The position numbers were made by a program, and so were the translations under genes. Shown here piece after piece: positions 16,933-25,520 of a stretch of 64,000 nucleotides of DNA. Origin of the DNA: Gluconobacter roseus NBRC 3990. GTDB lineage: Bacteria > Pseudomonadota > Alphaproteobacteria > Acetobacterales > Acetobacteraceae. Under the pieces are notes generated by a model. The model did no database searches and had not been told where the DNA came from. It saw only the letters and a program-made list of their open reading frames with translations. The stretch spans positions 124,001 to 188,000 of the forward strand of contig NZ_BJLY01000003.1 of the NCBI RefSeq assembly GCF_006538885.1, given 5' to 3'. How positions within the stretch are numbered: the stretch's first letter is position 1; the number at the start of each line of letters is the position of its first letter.

Positions 16933-19443
16933 TCAGAAACCGGCGCTGATGGACCCGATGGCAGAGAAGGGTGCCGCGATCATATAGGTCGGGGCAGTGC
17001 CACCGATCTTATTGCCGAAGATGCCGGTTTTTTCTGTGGCATTGACCTGAAGACCGGTCGGGAAGCCGAGGTAGTGGTTGTTGGTGATGTTCGTCAGGTT
17101 GAACTTGATGTTCGGAGCCTGCAGGAAGCCAAGGTTCTTGAAACGATAGCCGACTGTGATGTCCATCTTGACGTAACCAGGAATATGCTGGTCGTTCATG
17201 AAAGTGGAATACTGCTTGGCAACATATTTCAGCTTGTAAGCACCGAAAAGATTGCCATCATCATAATCGAGGTTGAAGCCGACCTGATATTTCGGGGTTT
17301 CCGGAGCAAACTTGCCGCTTGTCGGCATGTAATCGATAAGGCCCCTGTAACTGGACTGCAGATTGCTCGTCGTACGGGCATCTACATATTCGAACGAGGC
17401 GTAAGGACGGATATGATAGAAGATCGGACGCGTTCCGACTTCGGCATCCACACCGTTCGTCGTCTGTCCACCTGCATTGATGTTGGTGAGCACAGTTGCA
17501 CTGCACGCACTGTCCAGACACTGGGTCTGCGAGAGAAGACGGTTCGTGAAGTCATAGTGGAAGTAGGTGACCGAGGCCATGACCGTCGGACCGGTGTAAC
17601 GCCAGCCAGCTTCCTCCGAAATGGAAATTTCCGGACGCTGGTTCTGGTTGGCCTGAGTGCTGTAAACTCCCTTGGAGAAGCTGCCAGCATCATAGAGCGA
17701 GTTGTTTGTCGGAATACGGAAGTTCGTGGAACCCGAAACAAAAACCTGCATTTCCGGGTTGATCTGATAACGGATCGAAGCGGTTGGCAGGGGCTCGTAA
17801 TAGGACTTGCCGACATACGGTCCTGTAGACGTATTCGGCAGGAAGTTGTGACCATCACGTGTGACAATCGCATATTTCAGGCCGGCATCAATAGTCAGCT
17901 TGTTATGCAGCAGCGAAAGACTGTCACCGATAAACATGGTATGTGTACGCGTCTGAGTCAGGCTCTGACGATACTGGTAGGTCGTGCCGTCACTGAAGAC
18001 ATAGTTCGGGCCGCTCCCCAGGATATCCCATGGTGTGCCATCGGCGCCGATGCCCGTTCCGGGTTCCGTCTGGATCTGCTTGGCATATTCGAACCAGTAA
18101 CCAACCATGAGGCGGTTGACGCCGGTTGTCAGTGTCAGCTTCGTAACAGCGCCCGGCCGGTAAGTTGTCGTGACAGCCGTCTCGAAAAGCTGTGTTCCGC
18201 TCGTCGGTGTCTTGCCGTTCAGTGTACCGCCCATTGCGGTAGTACCCCAGGTGGTCGGCACAGAATAAGTGCTTCCGCCACCACTTCCGTTACCATACCA
18301 AAAGTAGGGCGTTTCGGTCAGAACCAGGTGGTCTGTCAGCTTGAAGGTTGATGGGGCGCTGGCATAGATGTTGGTGAAGGGGTTCGGATGCAGCTTGTAG
18401 TAGCTGTAATCCTTGTAAACACCATTATAGACAGTATTGGAGATGGTGGCGCCACTATTGTTCTGGAACGTCGTTCCATTCGGACGCGTACAGGTCTTGC
18501 CCGTGGAACAGGATGCTACATACTGGTCTTTCACACCCAGACCATATGTGTTCCATGAAGGCAGGTTCACACTTGGGTTCGAATAATTGTACAGCCGGTT
18601 ACCGACGATCGCGAGCGAGACGCGGTTGCCATCACCCCAATCGTTCACAAATTTCGCTTCGGCATGAAGCTTGCGGTTCGTTGCCTCGGAATGAACGGCA
18701 TCTTCCGTGGCGTAGGAGCCGGAGAAATAGGCGCGCAGGTTGGTCTGGCCGATCTTGCCTGTATCCAGACGCAGGAAGCCGCGCGTATAGGCATAGGAAC
18801 CGTAGGAAACGTCGAATGCGCCGCCCTTTTTCATCTTCGGATCGATCATGTACATATCGACCACGCCGCCGGTGGCGCTCAGATGCGGGCTGTCGAGGTC
18901 AGCAGAACCCTGTGCGAGGCTGACCTTGCGCAGGTTCTCGGAGTCCACGATTTCCTGGGAATAGGTCTGGAAGGAACCGATATCGTTGATCGGGAAACCT
19001 TCCAGCGTGAAGCCCATCTGCGACTGGTCGAGACCACGGGCGCTCATATGGCTTCCCGTCAGGCCTGCCGGATCGGAAGACGTAACGTTCGCACCCGGAA
19101 GCATGGCGATCAGCTGCATCGGATCCTGACCCGGCGCCTGCTTTTCGATGTAGTCGCGGGAAATGGCCGAAACGGACTTCGCGGAGTCCTGTTTCTGCAT
19201 CAGACCACCACCGACATCGCGGCGCGTTACGCCGTCGAAATAGGTGTGATGTCCGCTGACGGAGACATGTTCTTCATGTTCGTCTGTTGGAGCCGTATTG
19301 CCCATCATGGACGGAGCGGCAGCAGCGACTTTCGTGGAGCCCTTCTTGGCGGAAGGGGCCGTGCTGTCTGCGGGTGCGGCAAATGCCGACACCGTACCGA
19401 ACGCAAACAGGGCCGAAGTCGAAAGCAGGCGAGCAAGGCGCAT
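16933..19443 (-). CDS. TonB-dependent outer membrane receptor
   Basis: The 836-residue protein has a signal peptide (MRLARLLSTSALFAFG then SAFAAP), an N-terminal plug domain and a long Tyr/Asn/Gly-rich beta-barrel. Plug features include an unusual DAxP-poor start followed by LIAMLPGANVTSSDPAGL and the helix EIVDSENLRKVSLAQGSADL. The barrel ends in IGSISAGF with a terminal Phe, the usual outer membrane assembly signal. It moves a large ligand (siderophore, sugar or cofactor) using TonB and ExbBD, which are not in the window. No substrate gene is adjacent, so specificity is unknown. An inverted repeat at 19563-19620 lies in its promoter region. Confidence 0.9.
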   Translation of the reverse strand: MRLARLLSTSALFAFGTVSAFAAPADSTAPSAKKGSTKVAAAAPSMMGNTAPTDEHEEHVSVSGHHTYFDGVTRRDVGGGLMQKQDSAKSVSAISRDYIEKQAPGQDPMQLIAMLPGANVTSSDPAGLTGSHMSARGLDQSQMGFTLEGFPINDIGSFQTYSQEIVDSENLRKVSLAQGSADLDSPHLSATGGVVDMYMIDPKMKKGGAFDVSYGSYAYTRGFLRLDTGKIGQTNLRAYFSGSYATEDAVHSEATNRKLHAEAKFVNDWGDGNRVSLAIVGNRLYNYSNPSVNLPSWNTYGLGVKDQYVASCSTGKTCTRPNGTTFQNNSGATISNTVYNGVYKDYSYYKLHPNPFTNIYASAPSTFKLTDHLVLTETPYFWYGNGSGGGSTYSVPTTWGTTAMGGTLNGKTPTSGTQLFETAVTTTYRPGAVTKLTLTTGVNRLMVGYWFEYAKQIQTEPGTGIGADGTPWDILGSGPNYVFSDGTTYQYRQSLTQTRTHTMFIGDSLSLLHNKLTIDAGLKYAIVTRDGHNFLPNTSTGPYVGKSYYEPLPTASIRYQINPEMQVFVSGSTNFRIPTNNSLYDAGSFSKGVYSTQANQNQRPEISISEEAGWRYTGPTVMASVTYFHYDFTNRLLSQTQCLDSACSATVLTNINAGGQTTNGVDAEVGTRPIFYHIRPYASFEYVDARTTSNLQSSYRGLIDYMPTSGKFAPETPKYQVGFNLDYDDGNLFGAYKLKYVAKQYSTFMNDQHIPGYVKMDITVGYRFKNLGFLQAPNIKFNLTNITNNHYLGFPTGLQVNATEKTGIFGNKIGGTAPTYMIAAPFSAIGSISAGF

Positions 19444-19562
19444 CGTATTTTCGGTCTTTCTCGGTCAGGTGAACTTTCAGCCGAGAAAAAGCATGAGTGC
19501 CGGTCCTATTTCAATCAGATGTAAGGTGATACATTATGACATGGAGGGGGTATGGCAATTTA

Positions 19563-19620
19563 GTCACATTTCTTTGGCGTAACGGCCTGAAATGGCAGGA
19601 AACTCCCCAAGTAATGTGAC
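19563..19620. promoter_or_regulatory. Inverted repeat GTCACATT / AATGTGAC upstream of the TonB receptor
   Basis: GTCACATT at 19563-19570 and AATGTGAC at 19613-19620 are perfect inverted copies 42 bases apart, with centres about four to five helical turns apart. They lie 120-180 bases upstream of the receptor start, in the 224 bases between it and the sulfotransferase stop codon. The arrangement would suit a looping or dimer-of-dimers regulator. A TGTGA core also recalls CRP/FNR-family half sites. No factor is assigned. Confidence 0.35.
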
Positions 19621-19667
19621 ATTTACAAGACATGCGCCATTTTTCTGGAGCAGATCGTTACGGAATC

Positions 19668-20435
19668 TCAGTCTGCGGGACGCAGTGCTTCATCCGCGCT
19701 GTAAATCTGTCGAATCCTTTTTGCCTGTGCGGGTGTGGGGACGACATCGTGATTATTGCTGTTCAGATGGGGAATGGTTTTCCCCCGCAGCGCCGGCACC
19801 AGTTCGGGCAGTGACGACATCCTGTCCATCGAAAAGAGCTGATCGACGGCAAGCCGGCCATTACGGTCACAGACATAAAGTGCCTGCGGGCGGAACACAT
19901 GGTCCATGTCGTAAACCGACCTACAGGATTCTACATGGTCGATCGCATGATCCAGCGTGTGGAACGAGCGATAGAGTGCATTGACTGAAGGATGGATCCG
20001 GACCCGCGATGTCCCGCCACGACGGGCAAAGGCCCATGCGGACACAAAGCGCTTTACCGGATCGCGCCAGATCGCAAAGCTGGGCAGGGTGCGCGACAGA
20101 TCAGGGGCAACATGATGATAGTAGCGCCAGGTCTCATGCATCATGATCCCGCCATACAGCAGATCGCAGATCGATGTTCCCCCGTTCTTTGGAACATGGA
20201 CGAATAATGCTCCGGCTTCCCGAATACGCTCGATCCGCTGAAGGCGCTTGCGGCCCAGTGGCAGACGCAGGCGCAGATCAGCGGCCCGGGCATGGACATC
20301 ATTATACTGCCGAACCCGGAAGGCCTTGCACAGGATGCGCTGGGGCAGACCAGGCTCACCTGCCGTTCCGCCATCACGCCTTACCGGAAGGGCACCGTCC
20401 TGATGAACCGTTGGGGCAGCAGAGGGGGGGGTCAT
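19668..20435 (-). CDS. Sulfotransferase-family protein (PAPS-dependent)
   Basis: The 255-residue protein has both PAPS-binding elements of the sulfotransferase family 2 group: LFVHVPKNGGTSICDLLYG (5'-phosphosulfate loop with Lys) and IWRDPVKRFVSAWAFARRGG (3'-phosphate motif, Arg and Ser). It has no signal peptide, so it probably acts in the cytosol on a glycan or lipid precursor. The frame extends upstream to 20792, but that part runs through the antisense of the cobalamin riboswitch; the ATG at 20435, with AGGA 15 bases upstream, fits the family length. It stands alone on the minus strand, divergent from btuB. The acceptor is unknown. Confidence 0.78.
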   Translation of the reverse strand: MTPPSAAPTVHQDGALPVRRDGGTAGEPGLPQRILCKAFRVRQYNDVHARAADLRLRLPLGRKRLQRIERIREAGALFVHVPKNGGTSICDLLYGGIMMHETWRYYHHVAPDLSRTLPSFAIWRDPVKRFVSAWAFARRGGTSRVRIHPSVNALYRSFHTLDHAIDHVESCRSVYDMDHVFRPQALYVCDRNGRLAVDQLFSMDRMSSLPELVPALRGKTIPHLNSNNHDVVPTPAQAKRIRQIYSADEALRPAD

Positions 20436-20599
20436 GATCGTGTCCTGATCCTGTGTCTGATGGCAGGGACACTGACGGGCCGGAAAAACCGAGGCAAAGG
20501 GCAGATTGTAACGGAATGAAAGCCATGTTGCAGAGTTGCGCTGTGTCAAATCGGCCACGAACTGCCGTTTATGTTTGACTTGTTTCGCTTGGAGCGCTT

Positions 20600-20787
20600 C
20601 ATGACACCTGACGGTGCCCGGTCTGCCGGGTGAAAAGGGAACGCAGTGAAAGACTGCGGCTGCCCCCGCAACTGTAAGTGCTGACTGTCGCCCCGCAACG
20701 GGTGGACGGGCGGTTCCAGGAGATGAGCCCACTGGCCTGTGCCGGGAAGGGGACTGGACCGGAGTACGAGCCAGGAGACCTGCCGTC
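20600..20787 (+). promoter_or_regulatory. Cobalamin (B12) riboswitch
   Basis: The region carries the conserved AdoCbl aptamer elements in order: GGTGCC at 20613, GGTGAAAAGGGAA, the B12-box-like GCTGCCCCCGCAACTGTAA, a CCACTGxxCTG element, CCGGGAAGG, and GAGCCAGGAGACCTGCC near the 3' end. It lies 120 bases upstream of btuB on the same strand. When cobalamin is bound, btu expression should drop. The G/C-rich stretch between 20787 and the btuB start (20909) would contain the expression platform; I cannot decide between transcriptional and translational control. Confidence 0.96.
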
Positions 20788-20908
20788 AGCATGAGTTGTC
20801 CGAAGGACGGTCCGGGCGGGGTGCATCGGAACGCCGGGTCAGACCCTGCATCTGCGGGCCTGCCTCCTTCTTGAGGGCGACGCAGAACGACGAGACACTG
20901 CCATCACC

Positions 20909-22906
20909 ATGCCCCGTATTTCCTGCCTTCTCTTTGCGACGAGCATGCTTGTCGCCGTTCCCGCGCTGGCATCCGCCCCGGCCCAGGAACCGGCTCCGCC
21001 GCAGAAGCCCAAGGCACCACAGGCCGCTCCTCCGAAGACAGCCACCAGTGCCCCGCAGGGCACCCCCGAAGCCGTGACATCCACTATCCCCGAGACTGTC
21101 ACCGTAACGGCAAACCGCATCCCGCAGGACCTCAGCAAGGTCGGCTCGCAGGTTACGGTTGTGACCCAGCGTGACATTGAACTGCTGCAGCGGCGCGACC
21201 TTGCGGACCTTCTGGCGCGTGAGCCGGGCCTGAACATGGTGCGCACGGGCGGTCCTGGTGGCACGGGTTCGATCTTCATGCGCGGCGTCAATTCGAATGA
21301 AGTGAAGGTGCGGCTGGACGGGATGGACATCAACGATCCCTCCACGCCGGCCGGGGCATTCGATACGGCACAGTTCCTCACCGACGGTCTGGCCCGCGTG
21401 GAAATTCTGCGCGGTCCGCAGAGCGGTCTTTATGGTGCGGATGCGATGGGCGGCGTCATCGACATGACGACTAAGCAGGGGCAGGGACCACTGCACGGCT
21501 TCGTCCGTCTTGAAGGTGGCAGCTATTCCACCAAGAACCAGACGGCGGGGTTCTCGGGCTCGCTGCACCGTTTCCACTACATGGTCGAAGTCTCGCATAA
21601 CCATGTCGGCGACTATCAGGCCGTGCCAAAAGCCATCCGGGCACAGGTTCACGACCATGACGTCGCGTCCAACCGCAACGACAACCGTACGGCCAATGTG
21701 CGTCTTGGCTATGACGTGACGGATAATTTCGATCTCGGTTTTACGGCCCATCTGACGCAGGCGGATTACGAATACGTCGCCGACGATTACAGCTCCTACC
21801 CGGCGTTGCCGTCAGCCCAGCAGAATGAGAGCGATCTCAAACAGGCCATCCTGCGCGGCACCGCTCACCTGAAATCCTTCAAGGGCGTGTTCGAGCAGAC
21901 GCTGGGCGTTGGGTACATCACCTATCGCCGCCATGACATCACGGCTGGCGATCCGGAAATCGCCTCCAACCGCGGTGACCGCCTGAAAGTGGACTGGCAG
22001 GGCCTGACCCATCTCGGCCATAACGGCTCCTTCCTCGTTGGCTATGATTACATCCGCGAGCGTATTCTGACCCCCGTCTCCGCCCAGACCACGACGCATG
22101 CCGCCTGGGGACAGCTTGAGGGTCACTGGCACGACATTCTCTTCGGCTCGGCCAATATCCGCTACGACAACAATTCCCGTTACGGCAATTACGTGACCTG
22201 GCGTGTCGCCCCGGCCGTGAAAATCCCCGGAACGGGCCTGACGTTGAAGGCCAGCGGCGGTTCTGGCTTCCACGGCCCGTCCCTGAACCAGCTCTTCGTC
22301 AGCTACCCGGCCTATTACTTCCTGGCCAATCCGAACCTGCGGGCCGAGCGCCTTCTGGGTTTTGATGCCGGATTTGAAGAGCGTCTTCTGGACGGCAAGT
22401 TGACCTTCGGCGCCGATTATTACGGCAACCATGTCCGCAACCTCATCAACACGGCGCTGTCGGGCTACAACTATACCTATGTGAACGTCGCCCGTGCCCA
22501 GACGCACGGTGTGGAAGCCTTCGTCGATTACCGCATCATCAAAAGCGTGGATCTGCGCGGCACCTATACCTGGACAGATGCGTCGGATCGCAGCACGGGT
22601 GCGGCCCTCGTGCGCCGTCCCCGCCACAAGGCCACGGCCAGCGTCATCTGGACGCCGACCAAACGCCTGAGCATCATGCCGAGCCTGCTTTATGTCAGCG
22701 GCTGGCACGATCTCGACCGTTACACGTCCATGAACACGATTGGTCATGACTACGTCACGGTGAACATCGCTGCGGAATACAAGCTGGCGAAGTTCCTGAC
22801 CCTGTTCGCGCGTGGCGACAATCTGGGGAACCGCTATTATGAAAACCCGGTCGGCTATCTCCAGCCGGGCCGGTCTTTCTACGGCGGTGTGACGTTTGGC
22901 CTTTAA
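20909..22906 (+). CDS. btuB: TonB-dependent vitamin B12 receptor BtuB
   Basis: This 665-residue outer membrane receptor has a signal peptide (MPRISCLLFATSMLVAVPAL then ASA), a proline-rich linker, then a TonB-box-like segment (ETVTVTANRI) and a plug domain with DLLAREPGLNMVRTGGPGG, IFMRGVNSNEVKVRLDGMDI and LRGPQSGLYGADAMGGVI. The barrel ends with SFYGGVTFGL. The preceding cobalamin riboswitch and the downstream btuF-btuC-btuD genes show that the ligand is cobalamin or a related corrinoid. Its stop codon overlaps the btuF start region by eleven bases, indicating coupled translation. Confidence 0.93.
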   Translation: MPRISCLLFATSMLVAVPALASAPAQEPAPPQKPKAPQAAPPKTATSAPQGTPEAVTSTIPETVTVTANRIPQDLSKVGSQVTVVTQRDIELLQRRDLADLLAREPGLNMVRTGGPGGTGSIFMRGVNSNEVKVRLDGMDINDPSTPAGAFDTAQFLTDGLARVEILRGPQSGLYGADAMGGVIDMTTKQGQGPLHGFVRLEGGSYSTKNQTAGFSGSLHRFHYMVEVSHNHVGDYQAVPKAIRAQVHDHDVASNRNDNRTANVRLGYDVTDNFDLGFTAHLTQADYEYVADDYSSYPALPSAQQNESDLKQAILRGTAHLKSFKGVFEQTLGVGYITYRRHDITAGDPEIASNRGDRLKVDWQGLTHLGHNGSFLVGYDYIRERILTPVSAQTTTHAAWGQLEGHWHDILFGSANIRYDNNSRYGNYVTWRVAPAVKIPGTGLTLKASGGSGFHGPSLNQLFVSYPAYYFLANPNLRAERLLGFDAGFEERLLDGKLTFGADYYGNHVRNLINTALSGYNYTYVNVARAQTHGVEAFVDYRIIKSVDLRGTYTWTDASDRSTGAALVRRPRHKATASVIWTPTKRLSIMPSLLYVSGWHDLDRYTSMNTIGHDYVTVNIAAEYKLAKFLTLFARGDNLGNRYYENPVGYLQPGRSFYGGVTFGL

Positions 22907-23756
22907 GGCGTTCCTTCACGTCCTTTCAGCCCCGATGGCAGTCCTGCTGCTGTCGGGTTGGCTCGCCGGATCGGCCTCTGCCGGTCCGGTGCGTACCCGT
23001 ATCGTTTCCCTGAACCTGTGCACGGACGAACTGTTGCTCGAACTGGCAGACCCGTCCCACATCCTTGGTCTCAGCCCACTGGCCACGGACTGCGCGGAAT
23101 CCGTCCGCTGCGAGATCGCAGCGACTTATCCCGTCCAGCGTCCTGACGGCGAAAACCTCGTTGCCACCCATCCGGACGTCGTGCTGGACGGAACATGGCA
23201 CCGCCCGACCGTCCCGCTCGTGACCAACGCCCTGCACGTCCCGTTCGTCCAGCTTCCCTCCATTGCATCACTGGCGGATATTCCCACGCAGATCCTCACC
23301 GTCGCCCACGCCATCGGTGAGGACGCACGCGGCGACGACATGATCCGCGCTTTCGCGGACCGTCTGGAAAGCCTTCATTCCGCCCATCCGGACAGGATCC
23401 TGACGGCCACGGTCATCGGCGCGAACCTCGCGGGAGAAGAGGGCGGCCTGATTTCCGATCTTCTGAAACGCGCCGGATTCCGCCTGTCCGCATTCGAAAG
23501 CCCGAACGGCACCATCGCGTTGGAAACACTGATCGCCTATCCACCGGATCTTCTGGTAACGGGCATGATTTCCGAAGGCGCGTCTCTGGCGGAAGATGTC
23601 GTGCATCATCCCGCCCTGCGGGACCGCTTCACGGGCGCGCATCTTCTGGCGCTTCCCGGTCGCCTGACGATGTGCGGCACACCCGACACTCTCGATGCGC
23701 TGACCGCCCTGATCGCCGCGCATGACCGTCTGACTGGCACGGAGCCCTCGCCATGA
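22896..23756 (+). CDS. btuF: Cobalamin ABC transporter substrate-binding protein
   Basis: The 286-residue periplasmic binding protein has a signal peptide (MAFKAFLHVLSAPMAVLLLS, then GSASAG) and the class III fold seen in BtuF and FhuD, starting with RIVSLNLCTDELLLELADP and continuing with VATHPDVVLDGTW. It should deliver corrinoid to BtuCD. The start is a TTG inside the btuB end; an ATG at 22935 would leave a signal peptide without a positive n-region, so the TTG is preferred. The btuC ATG overlaps its stop codon (ATGA). The assignment to B12 comes from the riboswitch-led operon. Confidence 0.88.
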   Translation: MAFKAFLHVLSAPMAVLLLSGWLAGSASAGPVRTRIVSLNLCTDELLLELADPSHILGLSPLATDCAESVRCEIAATYPVQRPDGENLVATHPDVVLDGTWHRPTVPLVTNALHVPFVQLPSIASLADIPTQILTVAHAIGEDARGDDMIRAFADRLESLHSAHPDRILTATVIGANLAGEEGGLISDLLKRAGFRLSAFESPNGTIALETLIAYPPDLLVTGMISEGASLAEDVVHHPALRDRFTGAHLLALPGRLTMCGTPDTLDALTALIAAHDRLTGTEPSP

Positions 23757-24739
23757 GCCGCTACACTCTGACCGTTGCCGTACTGAGTGCGCTGGTTCTG
23801 GCTCTCGCCATCCTGTCACTGGCTGCAGGCCCGGCGGGGATCGGTGTTATGCAAGGCCTGTCCGACATGCTGCATGGCCGCGAGACGATCGCCGCAACCA
23901 TCATCGGCCAGATCCGCCTGCCGCGCATGATCCTGGCTCTGCTGATCGGCGGAACGCTCGGCCTGTCTGGCGCAGCACTTCAGGGACTGGTCCGCAATCC
24001 GCTCGCCGATCCGGGCGTGCTCGGTATTTCGGGCTGTGGCGCACTCGGGGCCGTTCTGGTTTTTTATACTGGCCTCTCGGCAGTCTGGGCGCCCGCGCTC
24101 CCACTGGCGGCTCTGTCCGGCGCCGGGCTCGCCACACTCCTGCTTCTGGCCCTGACCCGGGGCGGCACGCTCGTTCTGGTGCTGGCCGGTGCGGCGCTGG
24201 GCTCCATGAGTGCCGCGCTTCTGGCCCTGACGCTCAACCTCGTGCCAAGCCCCTATGCATCCTACGAAATCATGCACTGGCTCATGGGCTCCCTGTCCCG
24301 CGCCAGCTTGCATGACGTGCTGATTGCCACGCCGGGCCTTCTGATCGGCTCGGTCCTGCTGTTCAGCACCGGACGCTCCCTCGACGCCCTGACCCTCGGC
24401 GAAGACGTCGCCCAGACGATGGGCTTTCCCCTGCGCGCGGTACAGTGGCGCGTTGTGCTCGGAACGGCGCTCGCCGTCGGCAGCGGCGTCGCTGTTGCAG
24501 GCGGGATCGGGTTTGTTGGCCTCGTTATGCCGCATCTGCTGCGTCCGCTCGCCGGAGCCCGCCCGTCGCGCCTCCTGCTGCCCTCCGCACTTGGTGGCGC
24601 GGCGCTCCTGCTGGCCGCCGACCTGTTCGTGCGCCTGCCCGTCAGCGGCGCCGAACTGCAACTCGGTGTGGTGACGTCCCTGATCGGAACGCCGGTCTTC
24701 TTCTGGCAGGTCTGGCGTCTGCGCGGACGGCCGGTATGA
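23753..24739 (+). CDS. btuC: Cobalamin ABC transporter permease (FecCD/BtuC family)
   Basis: The 328-residue membrane protein has about nine to ten hydrophobic segments and the FecCD signature: RLPRMILALLIGGTLGLSGA followed by LQGLVRNPLADPGVLGISG, which is highly conserved in iron-chelate and B12 permeases. Near the C-terminus are GGIGFVGLVMPHLLRPLAGA and SRLLLPSALGGAALLLAADL, the coupling-helix region that contacts the ATPase. Two copies would form the channel. It overlaps btuF by four bases and is ten bases from btuD. Confidence 0.94.
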   Translation: MSRYTLTVAVLSALVLALAILSLAAGPAGIGVMQGLSDMLHGRETIAATIIGQIRLPRMILALLIGGTLGLSGAALQGLVRNPLADPGVLGISGCGALGAVLVFYTGLSAVWAPALPLAALSGAGLATLLLLALTRGGTLVLVLAGAALGSMSAALLALTLNLVPSPYASYEIMHWLMGSLSRASLHDVLIATPGLLIGSVLLFSTGRSLDALTLGEDVAQTMGFPLRAVQWRVVLGTALAVGSGVAVAGGIGFVGLVMPHLLRPLAGARPSRLLLPSALGGAALLLAADLFVRLPVSGAELQLGVVTSLIGTPVFFWQVWRLRGRPV

Positions 24740-24749
24740 GGAGCGCGCC

Positions 24750-25520
24750 ATGATCCTCCAGACAGACACGATCAGCCTGACCCTTCAGGGCAACAGACTG
24801 CTCAATGATATCGCACTCGACGTCCGCCCCGGCGAAGTTCTTGGCCTGATCGGCCCCAACGGTGCGGGCAAGAGCACGCTCCTGCGCATCATGGCCGGAC
24901 TGCTCCGCCCCGAGACCGGCCGCGTCCTGCTGGACGGGCAGGACCTGTTCACCATGCCGCCCGAAGAGCGCGGGCGACATCTGGCCTATCTCCCGCAGGA
25001 AGCGCCCGCTGCCATCGGCATGAGCGTGCGGGATGTCGCAATGCTCGGACGCTTGCCTCATCGCCGCACGGCTTCGGCGGAACAGAATGAAACAGCCGTG
25101 CAGCAGGCTCTCGATGCGGTGGGGATGAGCGCATTCGCTGACCGCTCTTCCGCCCGTCTCTCAGGCGGCGAACGTGCCCGCGTCCTGCTCGCCCGCGCGC
25201 TGGCGGTTCAGGCCCCGATCTTGCTGGCGGACGAACCCGTCGCGGCCCTCGATCCGGCACAGGCGCTGACGGTCATGGACCTGTTTGGCCAGTACGCCAC
25301 GCAGGGTCAGGCCGTCGCCGTCGTCCTGCATGATCTGGCGCTCGCGGCCCGTTTCTGTACCCGTATCGCGGTCCTGTCGCAGGGGCGCCTCGTCAGTATC
25401 GGCACGCCCGCCAAGGTGTTGACGGACGCCCTGTTCGCCGAGGTTTACGGCGTGGCGGTGCGACGCTGCGGCGAGGTTGCCGTGCCCTGGTCGCTGGTAT
25501 CGAGTGCGCGACGCCCATAA
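24750..25520 (+). CDS. btuD: Cobalamin ABC transporter ATP-binding protein
   Basis: The 256-residue ATPase has Walker A GPNGAGKSTLL, Q-loop YLPQEAP, signature LSGGERARVLLARALAV, Walker B ILLADEPVAALDP and the H-loop VVLHDLALAARF, all intact. It powers BtuC-mediated corrinoid import. It is the last gene of the riboswitch operon. Its final 25 codons overlap, in opposite orientation, the end of the bile-acid:sodium-symporter-like gene (25445-25520), so the two transcripts are antisense to each other at their 3' ends and no separate terminator fits between them. Confidence 0.93.
   Translation: MILQTDTISLTLQGNRLLNDIALDVRPGEVLGLIGPNGAGKSTLLRIMAGLLRPETGRVLLDGQDLFTMPPEERGRHLAYLPQEAPAAIGMSVRDVAMLGRLPHRRTASAEQNETAVQQALDAVGMSAFADRSSARLSGGERARVLLARALAVQAPILLADEPVAALDPAQALTVMDLFGQYATQGQAVAVVLHDLALAARFCTRIAVLSQGRLVSIGTPAKVLTDALFAEVYGVAVRRCGEVAVPWSLVSSARRP

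Noticed and set aside
16873-18351. A 492-codon plus-strand frame opposite the TonB receptor
   Set aside because: Antisense of a clear receptor gene; no domain, no ribosome binding site.
20436-20792. Upstream extension of the sulfotransferase gene
   Set aside because: Runs antisense through the cobalamin riboswitch; the family fold starts after the ATG at 20435.
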